From positions 1 through 64,000 of the forward strand of contig NZ_LMSO01000012.1 of the NCBI RefSeq assembly GCF_001428435.1: a stretch of DNA of 64,000 bases, read 5' to 3'. Position 1 is the first letter of the stretch. Each line of letters opens with the position of its first letter. A model generated the notes under the pieces. That model saw only the letters and a list, made by a program, of their open reading frames with translations. It had not been told where the DNA came from and did not search any database. Both the position numbers and the translations under genes were made by a program. The stretch is from Arthrobacter sp. Soil782. Lineage in GTDB: Bacteria; Actinomycetota; Actinomycetes; Actinomycetales; Micrococcaceae. Below, in pieces: positions 38,539-47,884 of the stretch.

Positions 38539-40013
38539 TGTTGTCGCCTTCCGACGGGAATCACGAAGGACTCTACCGCTGAGGTGTCGCCGGTGAGGAA
38601 TCGCTGAGTAGAGGGTGACTGAGCGTACTGGGATGCGCGATTGGCGGGATCGTCTTCAGCCTCGCTGATGGAGTGTGCGTAGTTGTTGTAGTCGTGGTTG
38701 GCGGCCACGTCGCTCCAGCCGCTGCCGGGCGGGTCCGGAAGGGTGACCTGTTCATCGGATTGCTCCGGCACCGCACCATTGACGCTCGTACCTCCAAGAT
38801 CGAGGCGTGGGACGACGTCGTTCTGATGCTGGAATGAAATGACATCAACGTTCGAGGGCATAGCCGTCCCGTCAACCGGTGAGCCGAACGTCATCACGTT
38901 GGTGACGTTGTACCGCTCCAGGAACACAGGGTCCGAGGCTAGCGAGGCCGCGATCATTCCGCCCTGCGAATGTCCTGACAGCATCACCGGCGCGCCGGGT
39001 TCGATCCCCGCCCCTTCCATGGCCAACGCAACGGTCGCGGCCGCAGTCGACATCTGGCCCGAAGCGCTCACCAGATTGCCGGTCAAGTCAGCCGAGATCG
39101 CAGAAGTAACAGGATTCCATGACTGGGTTCCCGGAATGCTCAGGATGTAGGCGGGACCCTCGGCGTTTTCTACCCGCGTGATTCGGACAGCACCGTCAGC
39201 GGTGGATGGATTGCTCGCGTCACCGTATGCCTGGGCCGTGAGGAACGCCAGCGCAGCAAGATCTGTTGGCACCACGCTGTCCAGATGTTGTGAGGGCCCA
39301 CGGTTCATGCCGTCCCGGGACACGCTGACAGGAATCGGCTCTCCGGCCCAGGGCGTTCCGTCGTCGAGCAGCAGTGGAGCCCACTGGCCGAACGTCCCGG
39401 CAGTGACAGTGAAATCGACGAAGCTGCTCCCCGCCAACGCGACCGACGCTGACAATTCCATGATCGATGGCGGACTTCCGGCCAGCATCTCATCGAACAG
39501 GCCGCCTGCATGGATGCCGCCATCGACAAGGTCGCGAAACGATTCCGCGATGTTGCCGTATCCCAGTTCCGCCCGGTTCCCGAACCACTCGGCTCCGTCT
39601 GCGGTGGTGTCGACAACCCAGTCCGCGCCGCCTGCGACCCACTCCAGTCCGTCGGTGATCCAGTTGCCGTTGTCGTCCCCGCTCGCCTCCCGGGTGCTGG
39701 AGGCGAGCGGCTGAGCGGCGGAAGGGGCAGGTGGACCTACCGCGCCGGTGGCACTCGTTCCTTCCTGGGCATCCGCATGACCCACAACCTCGAGGGCGGC
39801 CTGCCTCAACTGCTCAGCGATACCCAACAGTGTGGGGCGGTGCCTGCCGGCCCAGTCGGCGCGAAAGTAGTCCGCATCTCCGCCCAGCCAGCCGATGACC
39901 GAGAGCTTCCCGGAGACCTGCAGTCCGACCAGCTCGAAATGCGCCGCAGCATTCTCGAGGGAACGGGCAAGCTGACGAACCTGGCCCGGGTCCATCCCGA
40001 GGAGCTGGCTCAT
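38535..40013 (-). CDS. WXG-like N-terminus fused to a lipase-type alpha/beta hydrolase
   Basis: 492 residues. Residues 1-90 are a helical hairpin with WLGGDADYFRADW at the turn, reminiscent of WXG100/LXG export domains. A Gly/Thr/Ser linker leads to a middle region and a C-terminal alpha/beta hydrolase: GHSQGGMIAASL (nucleophile elbow, Ser in GHSQG), SPVDGTAMPSNVDV and a later VPRLD (possible Asp) and ANHDYNNYAHS (possible His). No signal peptide is seen. Export by a type VII system is likely by analogy; target would be lipids. Start and end overlap the neighbouring genes by four bases. Confidence 0.78.
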   Translation of the reverse strand: MSQLLGMDPGQVRQLARSLENAAAHFELVGLQVSGKLSVIGWLGGDADYFRADWAGRHRPTLLGIAEQLRQAALEVVGHADAQEGTSATGAVGPPAPSAAQPLASSTREASGDDNGNWITDGLEWVAGGADWVVDTTADGAEWFGNRAELGYGNIAESFRDLVDGGIHAGGLFDEMLAGSPPSIMELSASVALAGSSFVDFTVTAGTFGQWAPLLLDDGTPWAGEPIPVSVSRDGMNRGPSQHLDSVVPTDLAALAFLTAQAYGDASNPSTADGAVRITRVENAEGPAYILSIPGTQSWNPVTSAISADLTGNLVSASGQMSTAAATVALAMEGAGIEPGAPVMLSGHSQGGMIAASLASDPVFLERYNVTNVMTFGSPVDGTAMPSNVDVISFQHQNDVVPRLDLGGTSVNGAVPEQSDEQVTLPDPPGSGWSDVAANHDYNNYAHSISEAEDDPANRASQYAQSPSTQRFLTGDTSAVESFVIPVGRRQQ

Positions 40014-40777
40014 GCGCTCGCCGCTGCTCCCGCGACGAACTCATAGGCGCCTGCGAGGGCGAAGGTGATTTCGCGGGCCACATGACCGGCTCGCTGCGGA
40101 GTCAGGAGCAGAGCGCCGTCTGTGGTGCGCACCGAATAGAGCGTGCTCTCGCTGACTGACCATCGGCCCGCCCAGACCTGCCGGCTCTGCCCGGCCCGCG
40201 TGGTCATCGCTGCGCTCAGGACCGCTTCTTCCGGAACGATGGCGGCCGCTTCCGAAGGCGTGAGCGGCATGTGGACGACGGCGTCACCGGAATCGGTCCG
40301 GGCATGCACCGCATCAGCTCGAAGTTCGGCGAGCGGCGGAAGGACGCGGCTGATTGCGCCCCAGATGTTTTCCGCGTCGAAGAGAGCTACCTCAAGGGAC
40401 GGTTCGTGGCCCCGTGCACGGATGCTGCCGTCATTGTCTGTTTCCACGGTGCTGCGGCGGTGAACGCACACACCGCGGTCTGCGGTGAGCGTGAGGTCAC
40501 TGTTGGCTCCCACGCCGTTGTAGGCAGCAGACAGGCGAAGAAGGATCGCGGGCGAGAGGAATTCCTGCAGAGCCGTATGCCACCGTGGCGACAATTCCGT
40601 GCCGGTTGCCAATCCGAGGGAGTTCAGTTCCGCCCACCCGGCATCCGGCGCAGGCGCGCTCGAAGGATCGGTATGGCCTGATTGTGCTGTCGAAGCTGAG
40701 CTCAGTGCGAGCGACCAGGCGGCCGGTGATAGACGGACGACGTGAGACGGTGGTGGCACAGTTGAAAGATTCCCCAT
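40010..40777 (-). CDS. EspG-like ESX secretion-associated protein (tentative)
   Basis: 255 residues, no signal peptide or membrane segment. The size, the first position in an operon with a WXG-fused effector, and a strand-rich C-terminus (VWAGRWSVSESTLYSV and ALLLTPQRAGHV) resemble EspG, the cytosolic chaperone that delivers substrates to ESX machines. I see no diagnostic motif, so the name is a hypothesis. Its stop overlaps the next start by four bases. It begins 66 bases after the tRNA-Arg. Confidence 0.55.
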   Translation of the reverse strand: MGNLSTVPPPSHVVRLSPAAWSLALSSASTAQSGHTDPSSAPAPDAGWAELNSLGLATGTELSPRWHTALQEFLSPAILLRLSAAYNGVGANSDLTLTADRGVCVHRRSTVETDNDGSIRARGHEPSLEVALFDAENIWGAISRVLPPLAELRADAVHARTDSGDAVVHMPLTPSEAAAIVPEEAVLSAAMTTRAGQSRQVWAGRWSVSESTLYSVRTTDGALLLTPQRAGHVAREITFALAGAYEFVAGAAASA

Positions 40778-40843
40778 CCCGTCAAGCTAGTGCAGGCGGG
40801 GATTCTCTGCCATGGGCAGGTGTACCCATGTGGACAACGGTTG

Positions 40844-40917
40844 TGCCCCTGGCCGGAATCGAACCGACGACCTTCCCTTTAGGAGAGGGACGCTCTATCC
40901 TACTGAGCTACAGAGGC
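40844..40917 (-). tRNA. tRNA-Arg (anticodon CCT)
   Basis: On the minus strand GCCTCTG pairs with CAGGGGC as the acceptor stem, GCTC with GAGC as the D stem, and TCCCT with AGGGA as the anticodon stem around loop CTCCTAA, giving anticodon CCT, which reads AGG (Arg). GTCGG pairs with CCGGC around TTCGATT. The discriminator is A and CCA is not encoded. The cloverleaf is complete. Confidence 0.95.
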
Positions 40918-40969
40918 GGGTGCGCCACCGCACCGGTCGGTGCGCAGGCGGTACCAGCTTACAGTCTTC

Positions 40970-41566
40970 CTAACTCCGTGACCGCATCCTCCGTGGCAGC
41001 AGCACCGCGGTCAAACCGGCCGCGCAGCTCAACGCGAACAGCACCCACCGGGTGATGGTGAGTGCGGACGCCAGGGCGACCGAACCGGCGTCGGGTCCGG
41101 AAAGAATGGAGTCGATCGCGACGTTCTCCCAGAGGTCCACCACAACGAAGAGCAGCACCGGGCTCCACAGCAGCCAGCGAAGCCATCGTCGTGAAACGTT
41201 GAGCTGAACCAGCAGGAGCCAGGCCAGTCCAAAGAGCAGCGGAAAAAGCGTGCCGGCCGTCTTGTGCACGTAGCTCAGCTGGCCGAGCGCCGCGGTGTCC
41301 ATGGCGGCACGCAGCTGGTCGATGTAGTCGGCGTCATATCCGCCGAGAAGCATGTCCGGCATGCTCAGCCCGCCGGACAGTTGGGTCATTTGGGAGAGGG
41401 TCAGAAGGTGGAAGTACCAAAACAGGAAGAGAGCGGCAGCCACTGCCGGAATGAGGATCAGGTTGCCGTTGTGGCGGGGCGGAGGAGGCTGTTCGCCCGG
41501 AGTCGCGGGTAGTCCGGCCGCCGCCGGCCCGTGCTTGCGTGCAATCTGTGCCCTGGTTTTGCCCAT
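40970..41566 (-). CDS. Four-helix membrane protein, unknown function
   Basis: 198 residues. A polar, basic N-terminus (KTRAQIARKHGP) is followed by about four membrane helices (about 35-55, 106-124, 128-147 and 168-188), with one outward loop of about 50 residues (SQMTQLSGGLSMPDMLLGG). The end MRSRS is basic, predicting cytoplasmic termini. No family recognised. It lies upstream of the tRNA on the same strand and is divergent from the symporter gene. Confidence 0.75.
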   Translation of the reverse strand: MGKTRAQIARKHGPAAAGLPATPGEQPPPPRHNGNLILIPAVAAALFLFWYFHLLTLSQMTQLSGGLSMPDMLLGGYDADYIDQLRAAMDTAALGQLSYVHKTAGTLFPLLFGLAWLLLVQLNVSRRWLRWLLWSPVLLFVVVDLWENVAIDSILSGPDAGSVALASALTITRWVLFALSCAAGLTAVLLPRRMRSRS

Positions 41567-41660
41567 GCCTCAATGCTAGACCGTTACCATGCAGCAACAG
41601 TTCCTGAAAATCCACCCTGTATTTGATCTCATTTTGATAAAGATAGCCGGTGTTAGCTGC

Positions 41661-41678
41661 CTGTGATTGCAATCACAG
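41661..41678. promoter_or_regulatory. CRP/GlxR-like palindrome upstream of symporter
   Basis: CTGTGATTGCAATCACAG is a perfect 18-base palindrome. It fits the TGTGA-N6-TCACA consensus of CRP and of the corynebacterial GlxR regulator. It lies 24 bases before the ATG at 41703 and ahead of a TTTAAT element, placing it in or next to the core promoter, so repression is plausible. Confidence 0.65.
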
Positions 41679-41702
41679 CGGTTGTTGGGGTTTGTTTAAT
41701 AG

Positions 41703-43271
41703 ATGGCTATAAACCAAGCGTTACCCATGTCTAGCGTTGCGGATCAGGTGGGATGGCTCGCAGCCATCGAGGACGCCATTGATGCCGTCTTCGAACCTGT
41801 CGCAACGTGGTTCGCCGCAATTGTCTTCGTCCCGATCACCATTGGCGAGGTCAGTTTTCCGGTAGTGGTCGCGTGGCTCATCGCTGCGGCCGTCATCTTC
41901 ACCGTCTACTTCGGTTTCATCCAGTTCCGTGGACTGAAGGTTTCCTACGAGGTGATCCGCGGACGCTACTCGTCCAAGGATGACCCAGGCGAGGTCCCAC
42001 ACTTCCAGGCACTGACCTCGGCATTGTCCGGGACGGTCGGGCTTGGAAACATTGCCGGTGTCGGCGCCGCAATGGCGCTGGGCGGGCCCGGTGCCACCTT
42101 CTGGATGATTTTGGCCGGCCTCCTCGGCATGTGCACCAAGTTCGCTGAGTGCACGCTCGGTGTGAAGTACCGCGAGGTCCACCCGGACGGCACCGTCTCC
42201 GGCGGGCCGTTCAAGTACCTGCCGATCGCCTTCAAGAAGTTCGGCAAATGGCCGGCCAAGATCCTGACCGGCATCTTCGCGGTTGCGATCCTGATCTTCG
42301 GTGTTGCAGGCGGCAACATGTTCCAGGCCAACCAGACCTTCGCACAGGTGCAGGAGGTGACCGGCGGTGCAGACGGCTTCCTCGGCAGCCCGGGTGCAGC
42401 ACTGATCTTCGGTCTCATCCTCGCCGGTCTTGTTGGCGCGGTCATCCTCGGCGGCATCAAGTCCATCGGCGCCACCACCAGCAGGCTGGTGCCGGCCATG
42501 GGCATCATCTACGTCACTGCCTGCCTGTTCGTCATCATCGTGAACATCAGACAGGTGCCGGAGGCCTTCGCATCCATCATCGAAGGCGCCTTCAACCCGC
42601 AGGGCCTGGCCGGCGGAATTGTCGGCGTCATGATCGTCGGCTTCCAGCGTGCTGCCTTCTCCAATGAGGCCGGGCTGGGTTCCGCCCCTATCGCCCACTC
42701 GGCAGTCAAGACCCGCCGTCCTGTGAGTGAGGGCTTCGTTGCGTTGTTCGAGCCGCTCGTAGACACGGTCCTGATCTGTACGATGACCGCCCTGACGATC
42801 ATCATCGCCGGTGCACCCAGCCTGCAGGCAGGAATTGACCAGGTCCAGGCCGGGGAAGGAACGCCCGACGGCGTCATTCTCACCTCGGATGCCTTCGCCA
42901 CGGTCATCGACTGGTTCCCGATCGTCCTGGCCATCGCTGTCGCGCTGTTTGCCTTCTCCACCCTGATCACCTGGTCCTACTACGGTCTGAAGGCCTGGGA
43001 ATACCTCTTCGGACGCGGCAAGAAGTCCGAAGTCCTGTACAAGTCCATCTTCCTGTTCTTCACGGTGACCGGTACGGTTCTGACCTTCGGTCAGGTTCTC
43101 AGCTTCGCTGACTCGGCGTTGTTCGTCTGTGCTTTCGTGAACCTGCTCGGCGTGTACATGCTCCTGCCGGTGATCAAGCGCGAAATGAAGGAATACCTCG
43201 CGGACCGCAAGAGCGGCAAGCTCCTCGACCTCGGCGTCGAACCCGAGGACCGCGAAGCCGCCGCCAAGTAA
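41703..43271 (+). CDS. Sodium:alanine/glycine symporter (AGCS family)
   Basis: 522 residues with about eleven membrane helices. FQALTSALSGTVGLGNIAG is the AGCS signature and FQRAAFSNEAGLGSAPIAH the conserved later block. These proteins import alanine or glycine with Na+. The N-terminal 40 residues are amphipathic. There is no clear ribosome-binding site for ATG 41703; ATG 41727 in frame is an alternative start or the mRNA may be leaderless. A strong terminator follows. Confidence 0.93.
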   Translation: MAINQALPMSSVADQVGWLAAIEDAIDAVFEPVATWFAAIVFVPITIGEVSFPVVVAWLIAAAVIFTVYFGFIQFRGLKVSYEVIRGRYSSKDDPGEVPHFQALTSALSGTVGLGNIAGVGAAMALGGPGATFWMILAGLLGMCTKFAECTLGVKYREVHPDGTVSGGPFKYLPIAFKKFGKWPAKILTGIFAVAILIFGVAGGNMFQANQTFAQVQEVTGGADGFLGSPGAALIFGLILAGLVGAVILGGIKSIGATTSRLVPAMGIIYVTACLFVIIVNIRQVPEAFASIIEGAFNPQGLAGGIVGVMIVGFQRAAFSNEAGLGSAPIAHSAVKTRRPVSEGFVALFEPLVDTVLICTMTALTIIIAGAPSLQAGIDQVQAGEGTPDGVILTSDAFATVIDWFPIVLAIAVALFAFSTLITWSYYGLKAWEYLFGRGKKSEVLYKSIFLFFTVTGTVLTFGQVLSFADSALFVCAFVNLLGVYMLLPVIKREMKEYLADRKSGKLLDLGVEPEDREAAAK

Positions 43272-43294
43272 CCCCACCTATCCGTCCACAACGT

Positions 43295-43320
43295 GCCCGC
43301 CGGGTCTGGACCCGGCGGGC
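43295..43320 (+). terminator. Terminator after symporter gene
   Basis: GCCCGCCGGGTC pairs perfectly with GACCCGGCGGGC around TG, a 12-base GC stem that begins 24 bases past the stop. There is no T-run after it. Confidence 0.75.
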
Positions 43321-43385
43321 ACAGCCATGCCTGGACCAGCAGCGGACAGGTTCTGTCCGTGCCAGCGCCTAGACTTAAAGGCACC

Positions 43386-45830
43386 ATGGACTTGCTTTTT
43401 GACCCGCACCTCAGCACACCTGCCGCAGGAAGGCGCGGCGCGCCGTCGTCGTCCTCCCCTGATCTGGCGGAGCATCCGCGACGGGGCGGGCACGTCGATG
43501 AAGCGCGCGCCCGCGAACTGCTCGAGGGTATGAACCCGCAACAGGAGGAGGCGGTGAAGCACAGCGGTTCACCCCTGCTGATCGTTGCTGGAGCCGGCTC
43601 CGGAAAGACCCGCGTGCTCAGTCACCGGATCGCGTTCCTGATGGCCACGGGCAGGTCCCATGCCGGCCAGATCCTCGCCATCACGTTCACCAACAAGGCT
43701 GCTGCGGAGATGCGTGAGCGCATCGAAGGGCTGGTGGGTGAGGTTGCCAAGCGCATGTGGATCTCAACGTTCCACTCCTCATGCGTGCGGATCCTGCGCC
43801 GCGAGGCAGCGTCCATCGGCTTGAACTCGAACTTCTCCATCTATGATTCGGCGGACACCCTCCGCCTCATCACCCTGGTGGCCAAGGGACTGGACCTCGA
43901 TCCCAAGCGGTTTGCACCGAAAGCAATCCAGCACAAGATCTCTGCGCTCAAGAACGAGTTGATCGACGAGGAAGAGTACGCCTCCACCGCGAATTCTTCC
44001 GATCCGTTTGAGCAGGCTGTTGCTGAGGTCTACAAGGGGTATGCCCAGCGGCTTCGCCAGGCCAACGCCATGGACTTCGATGACCTGATCGCTCAGACGG
44101 TCTACATGTTCAGGGCCTTCCCCGGGGTGGCTGATTACTATCGCAGGCGGTTCCGCCACGTGCTTGTGGATGAATACCAGGACACCAACCACGCCCAGTA
44201 TGCGTTGGTCCGCGAGATTGTGGGAGTTGCGGGGGAGAACGTCGAGGAGCCTGCCGAGCTGACGGTGGTGGGCGATTCCGACCAGTCCATTTATGCCTTC
44301 CGTGGCGCGGATGTGCGGAACATCGTGGAGTTCGAGAAGGACTACCCGAACGCGCGTACCATCCTGCTGGAGCAGAACTACCGTTCCACGCAGAACATTC
44401 TCAACGCGGCCAACGCAGTCATCTCCCGCAACCCGAACCGGCCGGCGAAACGGCTCTGGACGGCCGAGGGCAGCGGCGAGAAGATCATCGGCTATGTCGG
44501 TGAAAATGAACACGAGGAAGCACGCTTCATAGCGGATGAGATCGACCGGCTCCAGGACGAGGAAAACCTGCGTCCCGGAGACGTCGCTGTGTTCTACCGG
44601 ACCAACGCGCAGTCCCGCTCCATCGAGGAAATCCTGATGCGGGTAGGCCTGCCCTACAAAGTGGTTGGCGGCACCCGCTTCTACGAGCGCAAAGAAATCA
44701 AGGACGCGCTGGCCTACCTGCGTGTGCTGGCCAACCAGGACGACGTCGTTAACCTCCGCCGCATCCTCAACGAACCGAAGCGCGGCATCGGAGACCGGGC
44801 GGAATACGCCATTGCCGCGCTCGCCGAACGCGACCGCACAAGTTTCATGGAAGCCCTTCGGCGGGCGGATGAGGCTCCGGGCATGGCAACGCGCTCTGTT
44901 AATGCGGTTGCGTCATTCGTGAAGCTCATCGATGACCTGGCAGAGGTCGCCTCGGGATCGGGTGCTTCGGCGGCTCTGGAAGCGGTCCTTGAGCAGACGG
45001 GGTACCTCGCGCAATTGCGAACGAGCACGGATCCACAGGACGAGTCCCGGGTGGAGAACCTTGCCGAGCTTGTTGCGGTGGTCCGTGAATACGAGATCGG
45101 CAACCCGGAGGGGACCCTGGGCGATTTCCTTGAGCAGGTGTCGCTGGTGGCGGATGCGGACCAGATTCCCGATGCACCGGCCGGTGCTGGGGAGGACGTG
45201 GAGAAGGCGGTGGAGGAAGCCCGGCGGCAGGGCGTCGTGACCCTGATGACGTTGCACACCGCCAAGGGACTCGAATTCCCGGTGGTTTTCCTGACCGGAA
45301 TGGAACAGGGAATTTTCCCGCACCAGCGTTCCGCGACAGACCCGAAGGAACTTGCGGAGGAGCGCCGGCTCGCCTACGTAGGTCTCACCCGGGCGAGGAA
45401 GCGGCTGTACATCACGCGCTCGGAAGTCCGGAGCCTGTGGGGGCAGAGTCAGTACAATCCGGCGAGCCAGTTTGTCGGCGAGGTTCCGGAGGAACTGATC
45501 CACTGGAAGCGGGAGGGCGCTGCGAAGCCGGCATGGACCGGTGGCCAGAGCATCAACGGCCCACGGTTCAGCGGCTCCTACTGGGGTGCGGGCGCAGCCT
45601 CTGGTGGCGAGTCCGGTCGCGGGCTGCCCGGAAAGGCGGCCGGGAGGGTGCAACCCCAGAAGGAGGTTGTCGCCGTTTCTGCGGGAGACAAGGTTAATCA
45701 CACGACCTTCGGCAACGGCACCGTCCTTGCGGTGGAAGGCGGCGGAGACAAAATGGTGGCCAAGGTGCGGTTCGACATCGGGGAGAAGCGACTGCTGCTC
45801 CGGTACGCTCCGCTGACCAAGGTCGGGTAG
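43386..45830 (+). CDS. pcrA: ATP-dependent DNA helicase PcrA/UvrD
   Basis: 814 residues from ATG 43386. LLIVAGAGSGKTRVL (Walker A), FDDLIAQTV, VDEYQDTNHAQ (Walker B), VVGDSDQSIYAFRGAD and VTLMTLHTAKGLEFPVVF (motif V) are intact. The C-terminus carries the PcrA Tudor-like tail (SAGDKVNHTTFGNGTVLAV). It is a superfamily 1 helicase, moving 3' to 5', in excision repair and replication restart. The first 40 residues are a basic, disordered extension with several Arg. The next gene follows eight bases after the stop. Confidence 0.95.
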   Translation: MDLLFDPHLSTPAAGRRGAPSSSSPDLAEHPRRGGHVDEARARELLEGMNPQQEEAVKHSGSPLLIVAGAGSGKTRVLSHRIAFLMATGRSHAGQILAITFTNKAAAEMRERIEGLVGEVAKRMWISTFHSSCVRILRREAASIGLNSNFSIYDSADTLRLITLVAKGLDLDPKRFAPKAIQHKISALKNELIDEEEYASTANSSDPFEQAVAEVYKGYAQRLRQANAMDFDDLIAQTVYMFRAFPGVADYYRRRFRHVLVDEYQDTNHAQYALVREIVGVAGENVEEPAELTVVGDSDQSIYAFRGADVRNIVEFEKDYPNARTILLEQNYRSTQNILNAANAVISRNPNRPAKRLWTAEGSGEKIIGYVGENEHEEARFIADEIDRLQDEENLRPGDVAVFYRTNAQSRSIEEILMRVGLPYKVVGGTRFYERKEIKDALAYLRVLANQDDVVNLRRILNEPKRGIGDRAEYAIAALAERDRTSFMEALRRADEAPGMATRSVNAVASFVKLIDDLAEVASGSGASAALEAVLEQTGYLAQLRTSTDPQDESRVENLAELVAVVREYEIGNPEGTLGDFLEQVSLVADADQIPDAPAGAGEDVEKAVEEARRQGVVTLMTLHTAKGLEFPVVFLTGMEQGIFPHQRSATDPKELAEERRLAYVGLTRARKRLYITRSEVRSLWGQSQYNPASQFVGEVPEELIHWKREGAAKPAWTGGQSINGPRFSGSYWGAGAASGGESGRGLPGKAAGRVQPQKEVVAVSAGDKVNHTTFGNGTVLAVEGGGDKMVAKVRFDIGEKRLLLRYAPLTKVG

Positions 45831-45838
45831 CGCAGGCG

Positions 45839-46546
45839 TTGAAGCCGGCCGGAGGGGGAGTGCAGCGGCGCGCCCGGGCGCGTGCCGCCGTCGTCGGTTT
45901 GGTGTTCCTTGGCAGCGCGCTTCTGAGCGGGTGCGTGGAAGTGCCGGTCAGTGATCCGGTACCGGATTCCGTGCCCGAGCTGGCCCCGCAGCAGGAACTT
46001 GCCGCCATGCCGGAACTGCCGGCGTCTGAACTTCAGACCTTCGGCGGGGACACTGCAGCTTTCCTTACCGAGAACCGGAATACCTACTGCGTCATCGCCA
46101 CAGAGCAGGGCGGCATCATCGATTCACCCGTGGATCCCCGGCTCTCCGGGGGCCAGCGGGATGACGCCGTGCTGGAGGTGCCCGCCGTGTACTGCGAACT
46201 GGCACGCTATCCGGAACCTGCTGAGGTCACCGACGACTGTCACGGCACCAACGTCGGGTTCAAGGGCGGGACAGTGCTGCTCACCTCATCGGGAGTTGCG
46301 TACGGCGGATGCCGGGTTGGCATGACCCTGATGGAGGCGGAGCTGGGTCCGGGTTCAGACGGTGGAGAGAGCCCGCTCGCACGCCTGCCGGTTCTTGAGG
46401 ACGGCTTGGCCGTTGAGCTGAACGGTTTCCGCTGCGGCAGCGCGGACCGGGGCATGGTGTGTGTCGAACCAGAAACCGGCCACGGCTTCACCGCGTCGGC
46501 GGATGCGTTCGAAATCATTGCACCCGACGAGGGCGCTGAACGGTAA
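45839..46546 (+). CDS. Lipoprotein, unknown function
   Basis: 235 residues from TTG 45839; a GTG at 45860 behind GGAGGGGG is an alternative. The signal is RARAAVVGLVFLGSALLSGC with lipobox LSGC, then a Pro/Val/Glu linker and a domain with Cys at several positions (NTYCVIAT, AVYCELARY, DDCHGTN, GGCRVGM, FRCGSADRGMVCVEP), probably disulfide-bonded outside the membrane. It follows pcrA by eight bases but is not a known partner. Family not recognised. Confidence 0.72.
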   Translation: MKPAGGGVQRRARARAAVVGLVFLGSALLSGCVEVPVSDPVPDSVPELAPQQELAAMPELPASELQTFGGDTAAFLTENRNTYCVIATEQGGIIDSPVDPRLSGGQRDDAVLEVPAVYCELARYPEPAEVTDDCHGTNVGFKGGTVLLTSSGVAYGGCRVGMTLMEAELGPGSDGGESPLARLPVLEDGLAVELNGFRCGSADRGMVCVEPETGHGFTASADAFEIIAPDEGAER

Positions 46547-46682
46547 CCGAAAGGGTTACTTTTCTACAACTCATAGAACTGTGTGCTTACTCACGAAACC
46601 GCTAGTCTGTTAAAGGCGCTCCGAGCCAAGGGACTAGAGTTCCCTGTGTAAACCTACTTCGACGCAGAAGGACACTAGATAA

Positions 46683-47852
46683 GTGGACCTGTTTGAATAT
46701 CAGGCGCGCGATCTATTTGAGGCTCACGGCGTTCCCGTGCTGGCCGGCATCGTGGCGCAGACCCCCGAAGAAGCAAAAGCAGCAGCTGAGAAAATTGGCG
46801 GCGTCGTAGTCGTCAAGGCGCAGGTCAAGGTTGGCGGCCGTGGCAAGGCGGGCGGCGTCAAGGTCGCCAAGACGCCGGACGAGGCTTACGAGCACGCATC
46901 CGCGATCCTCGGCATGGATATCAAGGGCCACACAGTCCATAAGGTGATGATCGCGCAGGGCGCAGACATCGCTGAAGAGTATTACTTCTCTGTGCTGCTG
47001 GACCGGGCAAACCGTAACTACCTGGCCATGTGCTCCGTTGAAGGCGGAGTGGAAATCGAGCAGCTCGCCGTTGAGCGGCCCGAAGCGCTGGCGCGGATCG
47101 CCATTGATCCGGGCACCGGTATTGACCGCGCGAAGGCCGATGAGATCATCGATGCCGCAGGGTTTGCACCCGAGCTCCGCGAAGGCGTGGCGAACACCAT
47201 TCTGAAACTGTGGGATGTCTTCACCAAGGAAGATGCCACCCTGGTTGAGGTGAACCCGCTGGTGAAGACCGGATCGGGTGAGATCCTTGCCCTGGACGGC
47301 AAGGTCACCCTCGATGAGAACGCTGACTTCCGCCAGAAGGGTCACGCTGAGCTCGAGGACAAGGACTCCACCGATCCGCTGGAGGCGAAGGCCAAGGAGA
47401 ATGACCTCAACTACGTCAAGCTCGACGGCGAGGTCGGCATCATCGGCAACGGAGCCGGGCTGGTGATGTCCACGCTGGACGTCGTTGCCTACGCAGGCGA
47501 GGCCCACGGCAACGTCAAGCCCGCCAACTTCCTGGACATCGGCGGCGGAGCCTCTGCCGAGGTCATGGCTGCAGGTTTGGACGTCATCCTGAATGACGAG
47601 CAGGTCAAAAGCGTGTTCGTGAACGTCTTCGGCGGCATCACCGCGTGTGACGCCGTGGCCAACGGCATCGTCAAGGCGCTGGAAATCCTTGGTGACAAGG
47701 AGAACAAGCCACTCGTGGTGCGCCTCGACGGCAACAACGTCGAAGAAGGCCGCCGCATCCTCGCCGAGGCAAACCACCCGATGGTCACTCTCGCCGACAC
47801 CATGGACGAAGGCGCAGACAAGGCCGCCGAGCTGGCTCACGCCGCTCGCTGA
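46683..47852 (+). CDS. sucC: Succinyl-CoA synthetase, beta subunit
   Basis: 389 residues from GTG 46683 ([20 protein letters not shown]), normal length. [17 protein letters not shown] is the ATP-grasp lid, [11 protein letters not shown] the nucleotide site and [18 protein letters not shown] the CoA-side block. With SucD it makes ATP or GTP from succinyl-CoA in the TCA cycle. sucD follows after 32 bases in the same operon. A GAAGGA lies 13 bases before the GTG. Confidence 0.97.
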   Translation: MDLFEYQARDLFEAHGVPVLAGIVAQTPEEAKAAAEKIGGVVVVKAQVKVGGRGKAGGVKVAKTPDEAYEHASAILGMDIKGHTVHKVMIAQGADIAEEYYFSVLLDRANRNYLAMCSVEGGVEIEQLAVERPEALARIAIDPGTGIDRAKADEIIDAAGFAPELREGVANTILKLWDVFTKEDATLVEVNPLVKTGSGEILALDGKVTLDENADFRQKGHAELEDKDSTDPLEAKAKENDLNYVKLDGEVGIIGNGAGLVMSTLDVVAYAGEAHGNVKPANFLDIGGGASAEVMAAGLDVILNDEQVKSVFVNVFGGITACDAVANGIVKALEILGDKENKPLVVRLDGNNVEEGRRILAEANHPMVTLADTMDEGADKAAELAHAAR

Positions 47853-47884
47853 CCGGTCGCGACTCCAGGACTAAGGAACTTCAC

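Noticed and set aside
41721-43277. A 518-residue open frame antisense to the symporter gene
   Set aside because: The symporter is clear from membrane helices and AGCS motifs. The reverse frame is very rich in Asp, Glu, Gly and His and has no domain.
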